Shown: positions 33,720 to 42,409 of the stretch, piece after piece
How positions within the stretch are numbered: the stretch's first letter is position 1
Layout: the number at the start of each line of letters is the position of its first letter
DNA from: CAUTYU01 sp963545205
Lineage (GTDB): Bacteria; Desulfobacterota; Desulfovibrionia; Desulfovibrionales; Desulfomicrobiaceae
Direction of reading: 5' to 3'
NCBI GenBank assembly: GCA_963545205.1
Contig: CAUUHW010000001.1
Span: 62,001 to 126,000, forward strand
DNA: 64,000 nt
The notes under the pieces: model-generated
Told to the model about the DNA's origin: nothing
The model's database searches: none
The model's input: only the letters and a program-made list of their open reading frames with translations
Program-made: the position numbers and the translations under genes

Positions 33720-35375
33720 TTATTGCACGACTGGAGACGGTTCCACACTCCAGTGCTGAGTGAGCAGTTTTTTTTGTACGTGTTCTATCAGACCATGCAA
33801 GGAGTTTTTCTGTCTGGCTGAAACAGGGCTTCCTTCCGGAAAACGCTGTTTGAGTTCGTCACGCAGGTCTGGTGCCACAATATCCCATTTGTTCAGGGCC
33901 AGCACGCGCGGTATGTGTTCAAGATCCAGGGAACGCAGCAGTCCGTTTACAGCGGCAATCTGCTCTTCAAGCTGAGGGTGGCTTGCGTCCGCGACCTGAA
34001 TCAGGACGCTGGCCTCACCGAGTTCTTCCAGTGTCGCCAGAAACGCCTGTTTAAGGTCTTGTGGCAGTTCTCGGATAAAACCAACGGTATCTGTCAAAAT
34101 AACTTCCTGATCCTGTGGAAAACGCAAGCGGCGGCTGGTTGGATCAAGTGTGGCAAACAGCTTGTCTTCGGCCAGAATGTGGCTGTCCGTCAGGGTGTTG
34201 AGCAGGGTCGATTTTCCGGCATTTGTATAGCCAACCAGAGCGATAACAGGAAGTCCCGCCTGCTTCCTGCGCCTGCGTGTTGTTTCTCTGTGCCGGCGTA
34301 CGGTTTGCAGCTCCCTTTGCAGCTGTCCTAGGCGGTTTCTGGTTTTGCGTCTGTCCATTTCCAGACGGGTTTCTCCCGGGCCTCGTCCCCCTATGCCCCC
34401 GGCCAGCCGACTGAGCGCCCTGTTTTGCCCGACAAGACGGGGCAGCATGTATTTGAGCTGGGCTATTTCAACCTGTATTTTTCCGGCCTTGGTTAAAGCG
34501 CGTTGAGCAAAGATGTCCAGAATAAGCTGGGTGCGGTCAAGAATCTGGCGTTCGGTAATGCGGGAAAGATTGCGCTGCTGGGCCGGTGTGAGTTCCTGAT
34601 TAAAAAGGAGCAGGCCGGCTCCGTGTTGCAGGGCGCTGATTTCCAGTTCAGCCAGTTTGCCTTTTCCGAGAATATGGTTGGGATTGGGGCTGGAGACCCG
34701 CTGAATGAACTGCCCGGCAGGAATGAGTCCCGCAGTTCTGGCCAGTTCCGCCAACTCTTCCATTTCCAGCAGTTGCGCGCGGTGAGACTGCGTTGAAACA
34801 CTGACCAGAAGGGCGCAGCCCTGGCTGTTTTCAGTTTCAAGAATCTGGCCTGTTCTGGCCAATTCGTCTTCAATAGCTTGGGCCTGAGCGCTGAAATCAA
34901 TCTGGCATACGTCCCATCTGACAGGATCAGTTATCTGCCAGCCTTTTTCCTTTCCGGGCAGCAAAGAGGCTGATTGAGTCCGGGTTGGCGCACCGCCTGC
35001 CGTTCCAAGTGCAATCACCGCGTCCAAGCGCAAAAAGATCATATCCATAATGTCTTCCTGCGTCAGCAGCCCGTCTGTTGGCAAAATGTGCAGGAAGCGC
35101 AATCCGCTGAGTCTGCCTCTTCCTTCCCGGGCTCTTTCAAGTTCAGGAATGCAGACCGACTGCTGGTCGCCAACAATAACCATGTCCACCCCACCTTTTC
35201 TGTCAATCAGCAGGCCAAGATGGCGTTTGCAGGAAAAAGCAATAAGCGCCAGTTCCCTTGCCTGCTCCGGTGTGCATATGCCGGTGTCCGGGAAACGGCG
35301 TGTGTGCAGACGGGTCAGCATCTTGATTTGTCCCGGCTTGAGACCAGAAAGATTGCCTCTTGGCTTGGTGGCTAT
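33720..35375 (-). CDS. hflX: Ribosome-associated GTPase HflX, probable ATA start
   Basis: GTPase that binds and splits stalled 70S ribosomes. The 551-residue protein has the HflX N-terminal domain, a GGIGGRGPGETRLEMDRR linker, and the G domain with GYTNAGKSTLLNTL, DTVGFIRELP and LNKWD. The first ATG in frame (35321) falls inside the conserved N-terminus: the preceding codons read GNLSGLKPGQIK, matching the GNTxGLKxxQIK start of relatives. Upstream to the nearest stop there is no ATG, GTG or TTG. An ATA at 35375 has a perfect GGAGG 6 bp upstream and overlaps the purH stop codon (ATAG), so it is the best start. If sequencing is wrong here it would be an ordinary ATG. Confidence 0.85.
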   Translation of the reverse strand: MATKPRGNLSGLKPGQIKMLTRLHTRRFPDTGICTPEQARELALIAFSCKRHLGLLIDRKGGVDMVIVGDQQSVCIPELERAREGRGRLSGLRFLHILPTDGLLTQEDIMDMIFLRLDAVIALGTAGGAPTRTQSASLLPGKEKGWQITDPVRWDVCQIDFSAQAQAIEDELARTGQILETENSQGCALLVSVSTQSHRAQLLEMEELAELARTAGLIPAGQFIQRVSSPNPNHILGKGKLAELEISALQHGAGLLLFNQELTPAQQRNLSRITERQILDRTQLILDIFAQRALTKAGKIQVEIAQLKYMLPRLVGQNRALSRLAGGIGGRGPGETRLEMDRRKTRNRLGQLQRELQTVRRHRETTRRRRKQAGLPVIALVGYTNAGKSTLLNTLTDSHILAEDKLFATLDPTSRRLRFPQDQEVILTDTVGFIRELPQDLKQAFLATLEELGEASVLIQVADASHPQLEEQIAAVNGLLRSLDLEHIPRVLALNKWDIVAPDLRDELKQRFPEGSPVSARQKNSLHGLIEHVQKKLLTQHWSVEPSPVVQ

Positions 35376-35968
35376 CTGGGGCCTCCAAGGTAGTCGGCAA
35401 TCATGGCATCATACTGCGAAACAAGGGCAAAGGTTTTCGCGGCCATCCTTTGTCGGAACGCAAGGCTGACCCGCATTTCATGTCTGGTGAGTTCCTGGCG
35501 CAGTTCGTCATAATCGTCTGTTGACGGAATGACCAGCAGGCTGTGAAAGTTTTTTGCTCCGGCCCGCAGCAGGGTCGGGCCGCCAATATCAATCTGCTCC
35601 ACGGCCTCATTCAGAGCAAGGTTTTGGCGAGCGGCTCCGGCAAAGTTATAGAGATTGACGCAAACCAGATCAAACGGCGCAATCTCGTATTGTTCCAGTG
35701 CTGCGAGGTGTTCGGGCCTGTCTTTATCGGCCAGGACGCCTCCGTGAATACGTGGATGCAGGGTTTTTACCCGTCCATCAAGAATTTCAGGAAATCCTGT
35801 TACATCGCTGACAGCGGTGACAGGAAGTCCGGCCTCCTGCAGGGTTTTGTATGTTCCTCCGGTGGAAACAAGTTCTGTGCCGCCGGCATGCAGATACTGA
35901 CCAAGCTCGACAAGTCCGGTCTTGTCCGTAACGCTTAAAAGTGCCCTGCGAAGAGGAAGAAAGTCCAT
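35372..35968 (-). CDS. purH: IMP cyclohydrolase, stand-alone PurH N-terminal domain
   Basis: Catalyses ring closure of FAICAR to IMP, the last step of purine synthesis. The 198 residues cover only the MGS-like cyclohydrolase domain: RRALLSVTDKTGL, STGGTYKTLQEAGLPV, GFPEILDGRVKTLHP and NLYNF are all typical. The AICAR transformylase domain found in the usual 500-residue PurH is absent without any sign of a frameshift, and hflX begins in the stop codon. Another gene elsewhere must supply the formyltransferase. The ATG at 35968 has GGAG 5 bp upstream. Confidence 0.88.
   Translation of the reverse strand: MDFLPLRRALLSVTDKTGLVELGQYLHAGGTELVSTGGTYKTLQEAGLPVTAVSDVTGFPEILDGRVKTLHPRIHGGVLADKDRPEHLAALEQYEIAPFDLVCVNLYNFAGAARQNLALNEAVEQIDIGGPTLLRAGAKNFHSLLVIPSTDDYDELRQELTRHEMRVSLAFRQRMAAKTFALVSQYDAMIADYLGGPR
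35382..35386 (-). promoter_or_regulatory. Shine-Dalgarno GGAGG that fixes the hflX ATA start
   Basis: GGAGG on the minus strand, inside the last codons of purH, lies 6 bp before the ATA at 35375-35373. It is the strongest site near the hflX N-terminus and has no other purpose there, which supports initiation at ATA coupled to purH termination. Confidence 0.5.
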
Positions 35969-35993
35969 GTCTGCTCCTGCTGACTTTTACGGG

Positions 35994-38192
35994 TTATTTT
36001 TTCAGCCTGCCCAGGTTGACCAGTTGCGTCCAGCCCGCGCCGTTATTATCATTGACAATCCACATCTCACCGTTCAGGAGACAGAGTCCCTCAATTCTTC
36101 TTTGCAATATTCCATGCTCGCTGAGTATGTCGCAGACCAGTTCTTTTGGCATTATCTTCTTGTGGGCAAAATCTTTTTCCTGAACAGCGTAAATCCTTTT
36201 TACTTCAGACATATTGGCCTCGGCCTTATCCCGTTCAAGCACCAGTATCCGGCCATCGCCTGTCAGGCTGAGGGCCGAGATGCTGGTCCAATATTTTTTG
36301 GGATTTTTTGAATGCGTTGTCAGTGGATACCAGGCTGCTGACCATTTTTGGGTCTCAACATGAAAACGGATAATGGCACTCTGCGCCTTTCCCGGATTAA
36401 ATCCGCGCTGCATGGCAATATACACGGTTTTTTCATCAGGGCTGACAGCAATACCCTCAAAACCGTATCTGATTGGCGCGCCAAAGCTTCTGATAAGGTT
36501 TGGTGACAGGTGGTGTTCCCTGACTATTGTTCCATCATGCCGGGCAAAGACAAGCAGGTTTTCCTCGGCTTTTTTTCCTTCCGCCACAAGCCAGAAGCCG
36601 TTTTTTGTCCAGCAGATGTCTTCAAAGTCATAGTGGACGGCTTTTTTATTTTTGGTCAGCACAATTTCCTGGTCGATTTCAACCTGTCCCTTTTTGACCT
36701 TGCTCATGTTCAGACGCCATATTCTGGAAGGGCTGATACAGTGATCACCAACCGCGTACAGATTTTTTCCGTCTGTTGTCAGGCCGGACAGACTCGCCCA
36801 GGTGAATTTTCTTGAAAAGACAAGAGGCTGGTCCGGCGTGCCAAGGTCGTTTTTCCGGCTGGCGGCATAAATGTTGATGCTGCCTTCATATTTGTTGCCA
36901 CACACGAGCAGGTTATTGCCGTCAGCGCGATGTATGGTTATCACGCCTTCAGGGCTGCTGCCTGTGGGCAGAATCTGGATAAATTCTCCCTGGACAAAAT
37001 CATTCAGCCGGTACACGGCCAGAAAAGAGCCGTGTTCTGAGGCGCCAATAAGCAGGTCGTCTCCGAAAAAGTTCGCACTGGTAATCCCTTCTATTTCAAT
37101 GCCCCGTTTTTCCGAACGCCTGTCAGGATAATGCCCGAAAAGGGCAACATGGCGTTCCAGATCAAGGTCGGTTTCCCAGATACACACGCCTTCCGGTGAG
37201 TGCAGACTCATATTTCTGCCGCCTGAATATATGCCGTCAGAAAAAGTGTATTCATCAGTATCGCCCTCGTTGGCCAGTGCCAGGTAAACATTTTTTCCCT
37301 TGGTCACATAGGTTATCATCTTGGGTTCGCGTCTGCCTCTGAACTCATCTGTAAAGGCAATTTTTTTATCTTGTTTCAGGTCGGTGTTGCGTTTTGGAGT
37401 TGTGCCCGCGCAAAACACGTCCTTGACCACAGGGCGGGCAGGATTGCTGATGTCAAGGTGCGCGATGGCATTGTTGCTCTGCAGGCTGACAGCGACCTCC
37501 GGTTCCCTCGGGTGAACCGTTACAAATTCCGGTTTGGGATCGGAAGAAAAGTTAATGCCATACACGGTCTTGAGCATATTTTTCGGGAAAGTGACAGTTG
37601 CCAGAGACGAACTGGCTGGATTTTCCGTATTGAGAATGAGCACGTCAACGCTGCCCGGGCGTTTTCCGCTCAGCGCCGGTCTGCCGTGTTCATCGAATTC
37701 TCCATCTTTAATGGCCACAATGGCAACAAGATTGTTGTTGACCTCGGTCAGGGCAACGGAACTTGGCCCGACTCCAACAGGGATGCTGCCACGGAAAACA
37801 GGTTCGCGGGGATTTTGAATGTCATATAAAAACAAGGTGCCCGGAAAGGGCTTTTCCTGGTCATCTCCATTTCTGGCCACAAAAACAAGGAACTTTCCGT
37901 CCGGGCTGACTGCCACGGATGTTGGCATCGCTTCATCCGTGGAAATAAAGCCAATATGCCTGGGGCTGCCAGGATTTGTGATATCTGTTATACCAATGGA
38001 GTGAACAGCTGTATCTGTGTAGTAAAGAAAATTTCCATCAGGAGTGGCGCAGATGTTTTCCGCTGTTCTGCCTTCAGGAACCGCGTAATGCGACTTCAAA
38101 ACAAAAGATTTGAAGTCGCCAGCATTTGCTGGACAGTTTATCAGTAGTATCCAAAAGAGCGTACACAGTGTACGGCGTACGATACGGTTCAT
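35994..38192 (-). CDS. Secreted beta-propeller protein with phytase/esterase-like C-terminal domain
   Basis: A 732-residue exported protein. Signal peptide at residues 1-24 or so (ending CPANA). The N-terminal 400 residues contain repeated blades with SPDGKFLVF-like and PDGNFLYY-like motifs, as in YVTN/LVIVD propellers. The C-terminal 300 residues (GLTTDGKNLYAVGDH, RYGFEGIAVSPDEKTVYIAMQ, RRIEGLCLLNGEMWIVND) match the esterase-like activity of phytase family. The substrate is unknown; a periplasmic phosphoester is possible. The ATG at 38192 with GGAGG 5 bp upstream gives the correct signal peptide, although the frame is open to 38240. Confidence 0.78.
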   Translation of the reverse strand: MNRIVRRTLCTLFWILLINCPANAGDFKSFVLKSHYAVPEGRTAENICATPDGNFLYYTDTAVHSIGITDITNPGSPRHIGFISTDEAMPTSVAVSPDGKFLVFVARNGDDQEKPFPGTLFLYDIQNPREPVFRGSIPVGVGPSSVALTEVNNNLVAIVAIKDGEFDEHGRPALSGKRPGSVDVLILNTENPASSSLATVTFPKNMLKTVYGINFSSDPKPEFVTVHPREPEVAVSLQSNNAIAHLDISNPARPVVKDVFCAGTTPKRNTDLKQDKKIAFTDEFRGRREPKMITYVTKGKNVYLALANEGDTDEYTFSDGIYSGGRNMSLHSPEGVCIWETDLDLERHVALFGHYPDRRSEKRGIEIEGITSANFFGDDLLIGASEHGSFLAVYRLNDFVQGEFIQILPTGSSPEGVITIHRADGNNLLVCGNKYEGSINIYAASRKNDLGTPDQPLVFSRKFTWASLSGLTTDGKNLYAVGDHCISPSRIWRLNMSKVKKGQVEIDQEIVLTKNKKAVHYDFEDICWTKNGFWLVAEGKKAEENLLVFARHDGTIVREHHLSPNLIRSFGAPIRYGFEGIAVSPDEKTVYIAMQRGFNPGKAQSAIIRFHVETQKWSAAWYPLTTHSKNPKKYWTSISALSLTGDGRILVLERDKAEANMSEVKRIYAVQEKDFAHKKIMPKELVCDILSEHGILQRRIEGLCLLNGEMWIVNDNNGAGWTQLVNLGRLKK

Positions 38193-38261
38193 TCTCTCCT
38201 CCCTGTTTGTAAAACCGATATGGCTGGCAATACTGGGCAAAAGCCCATTTTGTGAAAAAAA

Positions 38262-39974
38262 TTATTGAAAAATTTTTATGTCTTCCAGTTGCAGGTTAAT
38301 GCTTGTCAGGCCCTTGTAACTGCTTTTCCCGGGCCTGAACGCGAGAATATAAGGAATGTTCTGCCTGAGCCTGTCTTTCCATTGTGCAGCCATGTTCCAG
38401 CCAACAGCCTGGAAGGTGGCTTTGGTTTGTGTTGAGCGCAATTGCAGTTCAAGATGTTTGGTCTTTCCTTTGCCAAACGCTCTCATCTGTTGAATCATAA
38501 CCGGCTGGGACTGAAAAACGGGCTTCCTATTTCCTGTACCAAACGGCTGCATAAGGTCAAGCTCCTGTATCAGGGGCAAATCAATGTCGGAAAACGGGAG
38601 AGTCGCGTCAATCTTGATGCTGCGCACAGGTTGTTGCTCTCCTGTCTGACGACGAACAGCCCGGTCAAAGGCCAAGGCCAAAGCCTGCAATCTGTCCGCC
38701 TGTAACCTGAGACCCGCTGCCAGACGGTGTCCGCCGAACTGTTCAAGCTCGTCTGTACATTCCGCCAGAGCCTGGTAGAGGTTAACCTGTGAAATGCTTC
38801 GCCCCGAACCCTTTATCTCCTTATTGTCTTTTGTCAGCATCAGGCAGGGCTTATAAAAGGTTTCCACCATCTTGGAAGCCACAATGCCGATGATGCCACT
38901 GTCCCAATGGGGCTGATACAAGACAAGTCCCTGTTTTGCCTGCTGTTGTTCAGCAAGCTGCTCAGCCTCAAGACAGGTTGTTTCTTCCAGTTTTTTTCGT
39001 TGCTCGTTGAGCGCGTCCAGTTTTTTGGCAAGGCTCGCGGCTGTTTGGGAATCTTGAGTGACAAGGGTCTGAAAGGCAAGTTCAGGGTCGCCAATCCGGC
39101 CGGCGGCATTCAGGCGGGGAGCCAGTCCAAAACTGATTTCTCCCGTGCCAATTTTCGCGGCAGGAGCCATGTCGCAGACCGCCTTGAGCGCGGCAATTCC
39201 GGGACGTTTTGCTTCCTGTAAAAGTAAAAGACCGTTTTTGACTAAAATCCTGTTTTGTTCATCAAGCGGAACCAGGTCGGCAACCGTGCCAAGAGCGACA
39301 AGATCAAGAAAATTTCTGATGTCCAAGCCAGTGCCCGGAAGCAGATTATTAAGGGCCGCGGCCAGATAAAAGGCCACGCCTACGCCTGCCAGCTGGGGAG
39401 CCGGACAGGGAAGAATGCGCGGGTTCACAACCGCGTCCGCAACAGGCAGACTGGAGGCCGGAGTATGATGGTCGGTTACAATGGTTGTTATGCCAAGTTC
39501 CCGGGCCCGCTGTATTTCTTTGAGGGCTGTTATGCCGCAATCTACGGTGATCAGGGCCTGAACTCCGCTGGCATGGAGCTGCTCGATTTTTTGGGTGTTC
39601 AGCCCATAGCCCCAGCTCCGGTGAGGAATGACAGGGATAATGTCAGTTTGCGCGCGCTGTTTGAAAAAAAGGGCCAGCAGGGCTGTGGCGCTGATGCCGT
39701 CCACGTCATAATCGCCCCATACCGCGATTTTTTTGTGCTGATCAACAAGCCGACAAATGATGTCTGCTGCCGGTTCAACAGCGGGCCAGTCTTTCCAGTG
39801 AGACAGATGGCGCAGGCCGGGCGAAAGATAGCGATCCATGGCCTGGGCGCTTTCAAAGCCTCTTTGTGTCAGCAACCGGGCGAGAAGAGGAGATATTTCA
39901 AGCCGCCCGGCCAGATTTTCTATTTGAGACTGCGTAAAGGCAGTATATTGCAGTTCCCACCGGGTGGAAGACAT
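38262..39974 (-). CDS. recJ: Single-stranded-DNA exonuclease RecJ
   Basis: 5'-3' single-strand exonuclease for recombination and mismatch repair. Motifs of the DHH superfamily: VWGDYDVDGISATALL near residue 83, VDCGI near residue 143, TDHHTPASSLPVADAVVNP near residue 165, and GSGRSISQVNLYQAL of the DHHA1 domain near residue 390. The C-terminal oligonucleotide-binding domain follows. The length of 570 is normal. It lies between the TPR gene (21 bp upstream) and the secreted phytase-like gene. Confidence 0.95.
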   Translation of the reverse strand: MSSTRWELQYTAFTQSQIENLAGRLEISPLLARLLTQRGFESAQAMDRYLSPGLRHLSHWKDWPAVEPAADIICRLVDQHKKIAVWGDYDVDGISATALLALFFKQRAQTDIIPVIPHRSWGYGLNTQKIEQLHASGVQALITVDCGITALKEIQRARELGITTIVTDHHTPASSLPVADAVVNPRILPCPAPQLAGVGVAFYLAAALNNLLPGTGLDIRNFLDLVALGTVADLVPLDEQNRILVKNGLLLLQEAKRPGIAALKAVCDMAPAAKIGTGEISFGLAPRLNAAGRIGDPELAFQTLVTQDSQTAASLAKKLDALNEQRKKLEETTCLEAEQLAEQQQAKQGLVLYQPHWDSGIIGIVASKMVETFYKPCLMLTKDNKEIKGSGRSISQVNLYQALAECTDELEQFGGHRLAAGLRLQADRLQALALAFDRAVRRQTGEQQPVRSIKIDATLPFSDIDLPLIQELDLMQPFGTGNRKPVFQSQPVMIQQMRAFGKGKTKHLELQLRSTQTKATFQAVGWNMAAQWKDRLRQNIPYILAFRPGKSSYKGLTSINLQLEDIKIFQ

Positions 39975-39995
39975 ACGTGTTCCTGTTTGCGCTGC

Positions 39996-40769
39996 TCAGG
40001 GAATAAGCTTTTTCTTTTTCATGTACTCAAGAAATTTTTGTGCCTCTTCCATGTTCTTGTTGATCTGGAGTGCCTTGTTCAGACATTCTCCGACCTTTTT
40101 CATCTCTTTTTTGTCAAAATAGGCTCTGGCCATATTATAGTAGAGATTTTCATCTTTTGGGGCCAGTTTTTCCGCCCGTTCATAATAACCGATAGATTCA
40201 TCAAGTAACTGGTTTTTTCGCAGACTGATACCAAATTCATTGAAAAGATGCTTGTGTTCCCTGTCAAAGGTGGCATCAAGTTTGACCAGCCGTTCCAGAA
40301 TGTCAGCACCTTTTTGTTTGTCGCCGCGTTCCAGATAGGTCAGGCCAAGACCAAAATTGGCCCTGATATTTTCTTCATCAATATTAAGGACTTTTGAATA
40401 TTCATGCTCGGCGCTGTAGGTTTCGCCGTTTTGACGGTGTCTGTCGGCCAAGGCAATGGTTTTGGTCAGCTCCCGCATTTTGGGGAACACGGTTTTGGTG
40501 TACATTTCCGGCTCAGGAGTATAGTTGTCCAGAAATTCATCACGGGACACAATCTTTTTTGGTCCTGCCGGAACATTGTTGAAGTTAAGGGCCTGAATTT
40601 CTATGTCACCATTTTTTTGTTCCGTGGCAAACCAGTACATTTTCTGCACTGTTTTGCGCTGGGTAACACCCGTGCCGATCTTGCAGATGGTCTGGGTGGA
40701 AAACAGTCCTTTTATCAGGTTTTCTTTTTCTGTTTCCATCGTTTTCGTCGTTTTCGTCATTTTCGTCAT
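39996..40769 (-). CDS. Tetratricopeptide-repeat protein
   Basis: A 257-residue cytosolic protein. About 90 N-terminal residues of unknown fold (with KMYWFATEQKNGDIEIQALN) precede four or so TPR units from about residue 115 onward (NIRANFGLGLTYLERGDKQK, LLDESIGYYERAEKLAPKDE, NLYYNMARAYFDKKEMKKVG). GGAGG lies 5 bp before the ATG at 40769. The first codons are a short tandem repeat (ATGACGAAA twice, then ACGACGAAAACG), giving MTKMTKTTKT. Role unknown, probably protein-protein contacts. Confidence 0.75.
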   Translation of the reverse strand: MTKMTKTTKTMETEKENLIKGLFSTQTICKIGTGVTQRKTVQKMYWFATEQKNGDIEIQALNFNNVPAGPKKIVSRDEFLDNYTPEPEMYTKTVFPKMRELTKTIALADRHRQNGETYSAEHEYSKVLNIDEENIRANFGLGLTYLERGDKQKGADILERLVKLDATFDREHKHLFNEFGISLRKNQLLDESIGYYERAEKLAPKDENLYYNMARAYFDKKEMKKVGECLNKALQINKNMEEAQKFLEYMKKKKLIP

Positions 40770-40792
40770 TTTTTCCTCCTTTTTCTGTCCGG

Positions 40793-41476
40793 CTATCTGG
40801 CTGTCAGTTTCTGTATAAAAAAATATGCCGCTTTCTGTGGATCAGGGGCTTGTGTAACAGGGCGTCCCACGACCAGAAAATCAGAGCCGTCAGCAACAGC
40901 CTGCTCTGGAGTAACAATCCTTTTCTGATCATCATGTTCCGTTCCCAGGCGGATACCCGGAGTTATGTATTGCAGATGGGGAAATCGGCTTTTCAGATAT
41001 TTTACTTCACGTCCTGAGCAGACAACGCCGTCCAGCTGCCAGTTGTTCGCCTTGTCCGCAAAGTCTGTAACAACATCCTTGACAGAACGGGATTCCGGCC
41101 AGGGAAAACTTTTTGGGTTCCAGCTGGTCAGTACTGTAACACCCAGGAGCCAGCACTTTTTTTCGGTTTTGTCCCGTGCTTCAAGCGCGGCACGGACCAT
41201 GTCCCGCCCCCCTGTAATATGAATGGTCAGCATGTCCGCGCCCAGTTTGCAGGCGCTTGTGACGGCTCCGGCAACTGTGTTTGGAATGTCCAGAAATTTG
41301 AGATCAAGAAAGACCCGAAAACCGCTGTCTTTCAGTTCGGTAATCAGCTTCGGGCCGCAAGCGGTGAAAAGTTCCAGTCCGACCTTGAGCCAGGAAACGC
41401 TGCCTTCCAGTTGCCTAGCCAGGGCCAGGGCCGGTTTTTTTTGAGGAAAATCAAGAGCGACAACTAGTTCAGCCAT
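40793..41476 (-). CDS. pyrF: Orotidine 5'-phosphate decarboxylase
   Basis: Converts OMP to UMP, the last step of pyrimidine synthesis. The catalytic DxKxxDI motif is FLDLKFLDIPNTV near residues 56-68, and the N-terminal LVVALDFP is typical of the short bacterial type. The C-terminal phosphate loop reads FLVVGRPVTQA. The length of 227 is normal. It overlaps the end of gmk by 8 bp and so belongs to the same minus-strand unit. Confidence 0.95.
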   Translation of the reverse strand: MAELVVALDFPQKKPALALARQLEGSVSWLKVGLELFTACGPKLITELKDSGFRVFLDLKFLDIPNTVAGAVTSACKLGADMLTIHITGGRDMVRAALEARDKTEKKCWLLGVTVLTSWNPKSFPWPESRSVKDVVTDFADKANNWQLDGVVCSGREVKYLKSRFPHLQYITPGIRLGTEHDDQKRIVTPEQAVADGSDFLVVGRPVTQAPDPQKAAYFFIQKLTAR

Positions 41477-42140
41477 TTTTGTATCCAGGATTTTGCAGCA
41501 ATATGTTTGCCGTGTCTGCCGCCAGATCTTTTTTTACGGTTTGGGCGAGATAAACAGCCTCAAGCAGGCCCGCGGCCTTTTCCAGATCGTCATTGATAAT
41601 ATAATAATCAAAGTGGTGGGCCTGGGCTATTTCATTTTTTGCGCCGCTCAGTCTTTTTTGCAGGGTCTGGGTTGTTTCTGTTTTACGCAACAGCAGCCGT
41701 TTTCTGAGTTCCTCAAATGAGGGCGGAAAAAGAAAGACTGAAACAGCCTGGGGCAGGCTTTTTTGCAGTTGCAGGGCCCCTTGGACATCAATGTCAAAAA
41801 GCAGATCCTGGCCCCGGGCGCGAAGTTCTTCCACGTGGGCCAGAGGCGTTCCATAATAATTGCCATGTACTTCCGCCCATTCCGCGAAATATCCTTTTTC
41901 CCTGCGGCTCAGAAATTCGTCTTTGTCCAGAAAAAAATAATCCCTGCCGTGCTGTTCACCTTGGCGTGGAGCTCGGGTTGTACAGGATATGGAAAAATTG
42001 ATTTCAGGGTGGCGGGTGCGCAGTTTGTGGATCAGTGTGCTTTTTCCCGTACCTGAAGGAGCGCTGACAATGAGCAGAACACCTGTTCGGGAAAGCCGGT
42101 TTTCCTGAGCTGTTGAATTTGGGAGTGGGCAATCAGTCAT
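41469..42140 (-). CDS. gmk: Guanylate kinase
   Basis: Phosphorylates GMP to GDP. The P-loop is VSAPSGTGKSTLIHKL near residues 24-39, followed by the GMP-binding SISCTTRAPRQGEQHGRDY segment and LFDIDVQGALQLQ. The ATG at 42140 is chosen over the in-frame one at 42167 because it overlaps the stop of the remA-like gene (ATGACTGA) with GAAGAAGAG just upstream. The extended N-terminal 20 residues before the P-loop are a little longer than usual. yicC-remA-gmk is a conserved cluster. Confidence 0.94.
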   Translation of the reverse strand: MTDCPLPNSTAQENRLSRTGVLLIVSAPSGTGKSTLIHKLRTRHPEINFSISCTTRAPRQGEQHGRDYFFLDKDEFLSRREKGYFAEWAEVHGNYYGTPLAHVEELRARGQDLLFDIDVQGALQLQKSLPQAVSVFLFPPSFEELRKRLLLRKTETTQTLQKRLSGAKNEIAQAHHFDYYIINDDLEKAAGLLEAVYLAQTVKKDLAADTANILLQNPGYKNG

Positions 42141-42396
42141 GTTTCTCTTCTTCCAGACGCTGGGCAACGGTTTCAGGCTGCACTGCGGAAAGGATACAGT
42201 GATTTGAGTCGGTTATGATAATGGAGCGTGTTTTTCTGCCCTGTGTGGCATCAATAAGGCGGCCTTCCTGTCTGGCATCTTCACGCAAACGCCGCATGGG
42301 CGAGGAAGCCGGACTAACAATGGCGACAATACGGGAACAGACAACCGAGTTGTTGTATCCGATGTTTAACAGGGTGGTTTTCTGTGGTTTGGTCAT
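42133..42396 (-). CDS. DUF370 / RemA-like regulatory protein
   Basis: An 87-residue protein of the DUF370 family, whose Bacillus member RemA binds DNA and activates matrix genes. The core LLNIGYNNSVVCSRIVAIV, then SSPMRRLREDARQEGRLID and TQGRKTRSIIITDS, is strongly conserved. The frame is open upstream to 42591 but homology and size place the start at 42396. It lies between the YicC gene (14 bp) and gmk (overlap), the usual neighbourhood in deltaproteobacteria. Its role in Gram-negative bacteria is not established. Confidence 0.88.
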   Translation of the reverse strand: MTKPQKTTLLNIGYNNSVVCSRIVAIVSPASSPMRRLREDARQEGRLIDATQGRKTRSIIITDSNHCILSAVQPETVAQRLEEEKHD

Positions 42397-42409
42397 AGCG
42401 GACTCCGTA

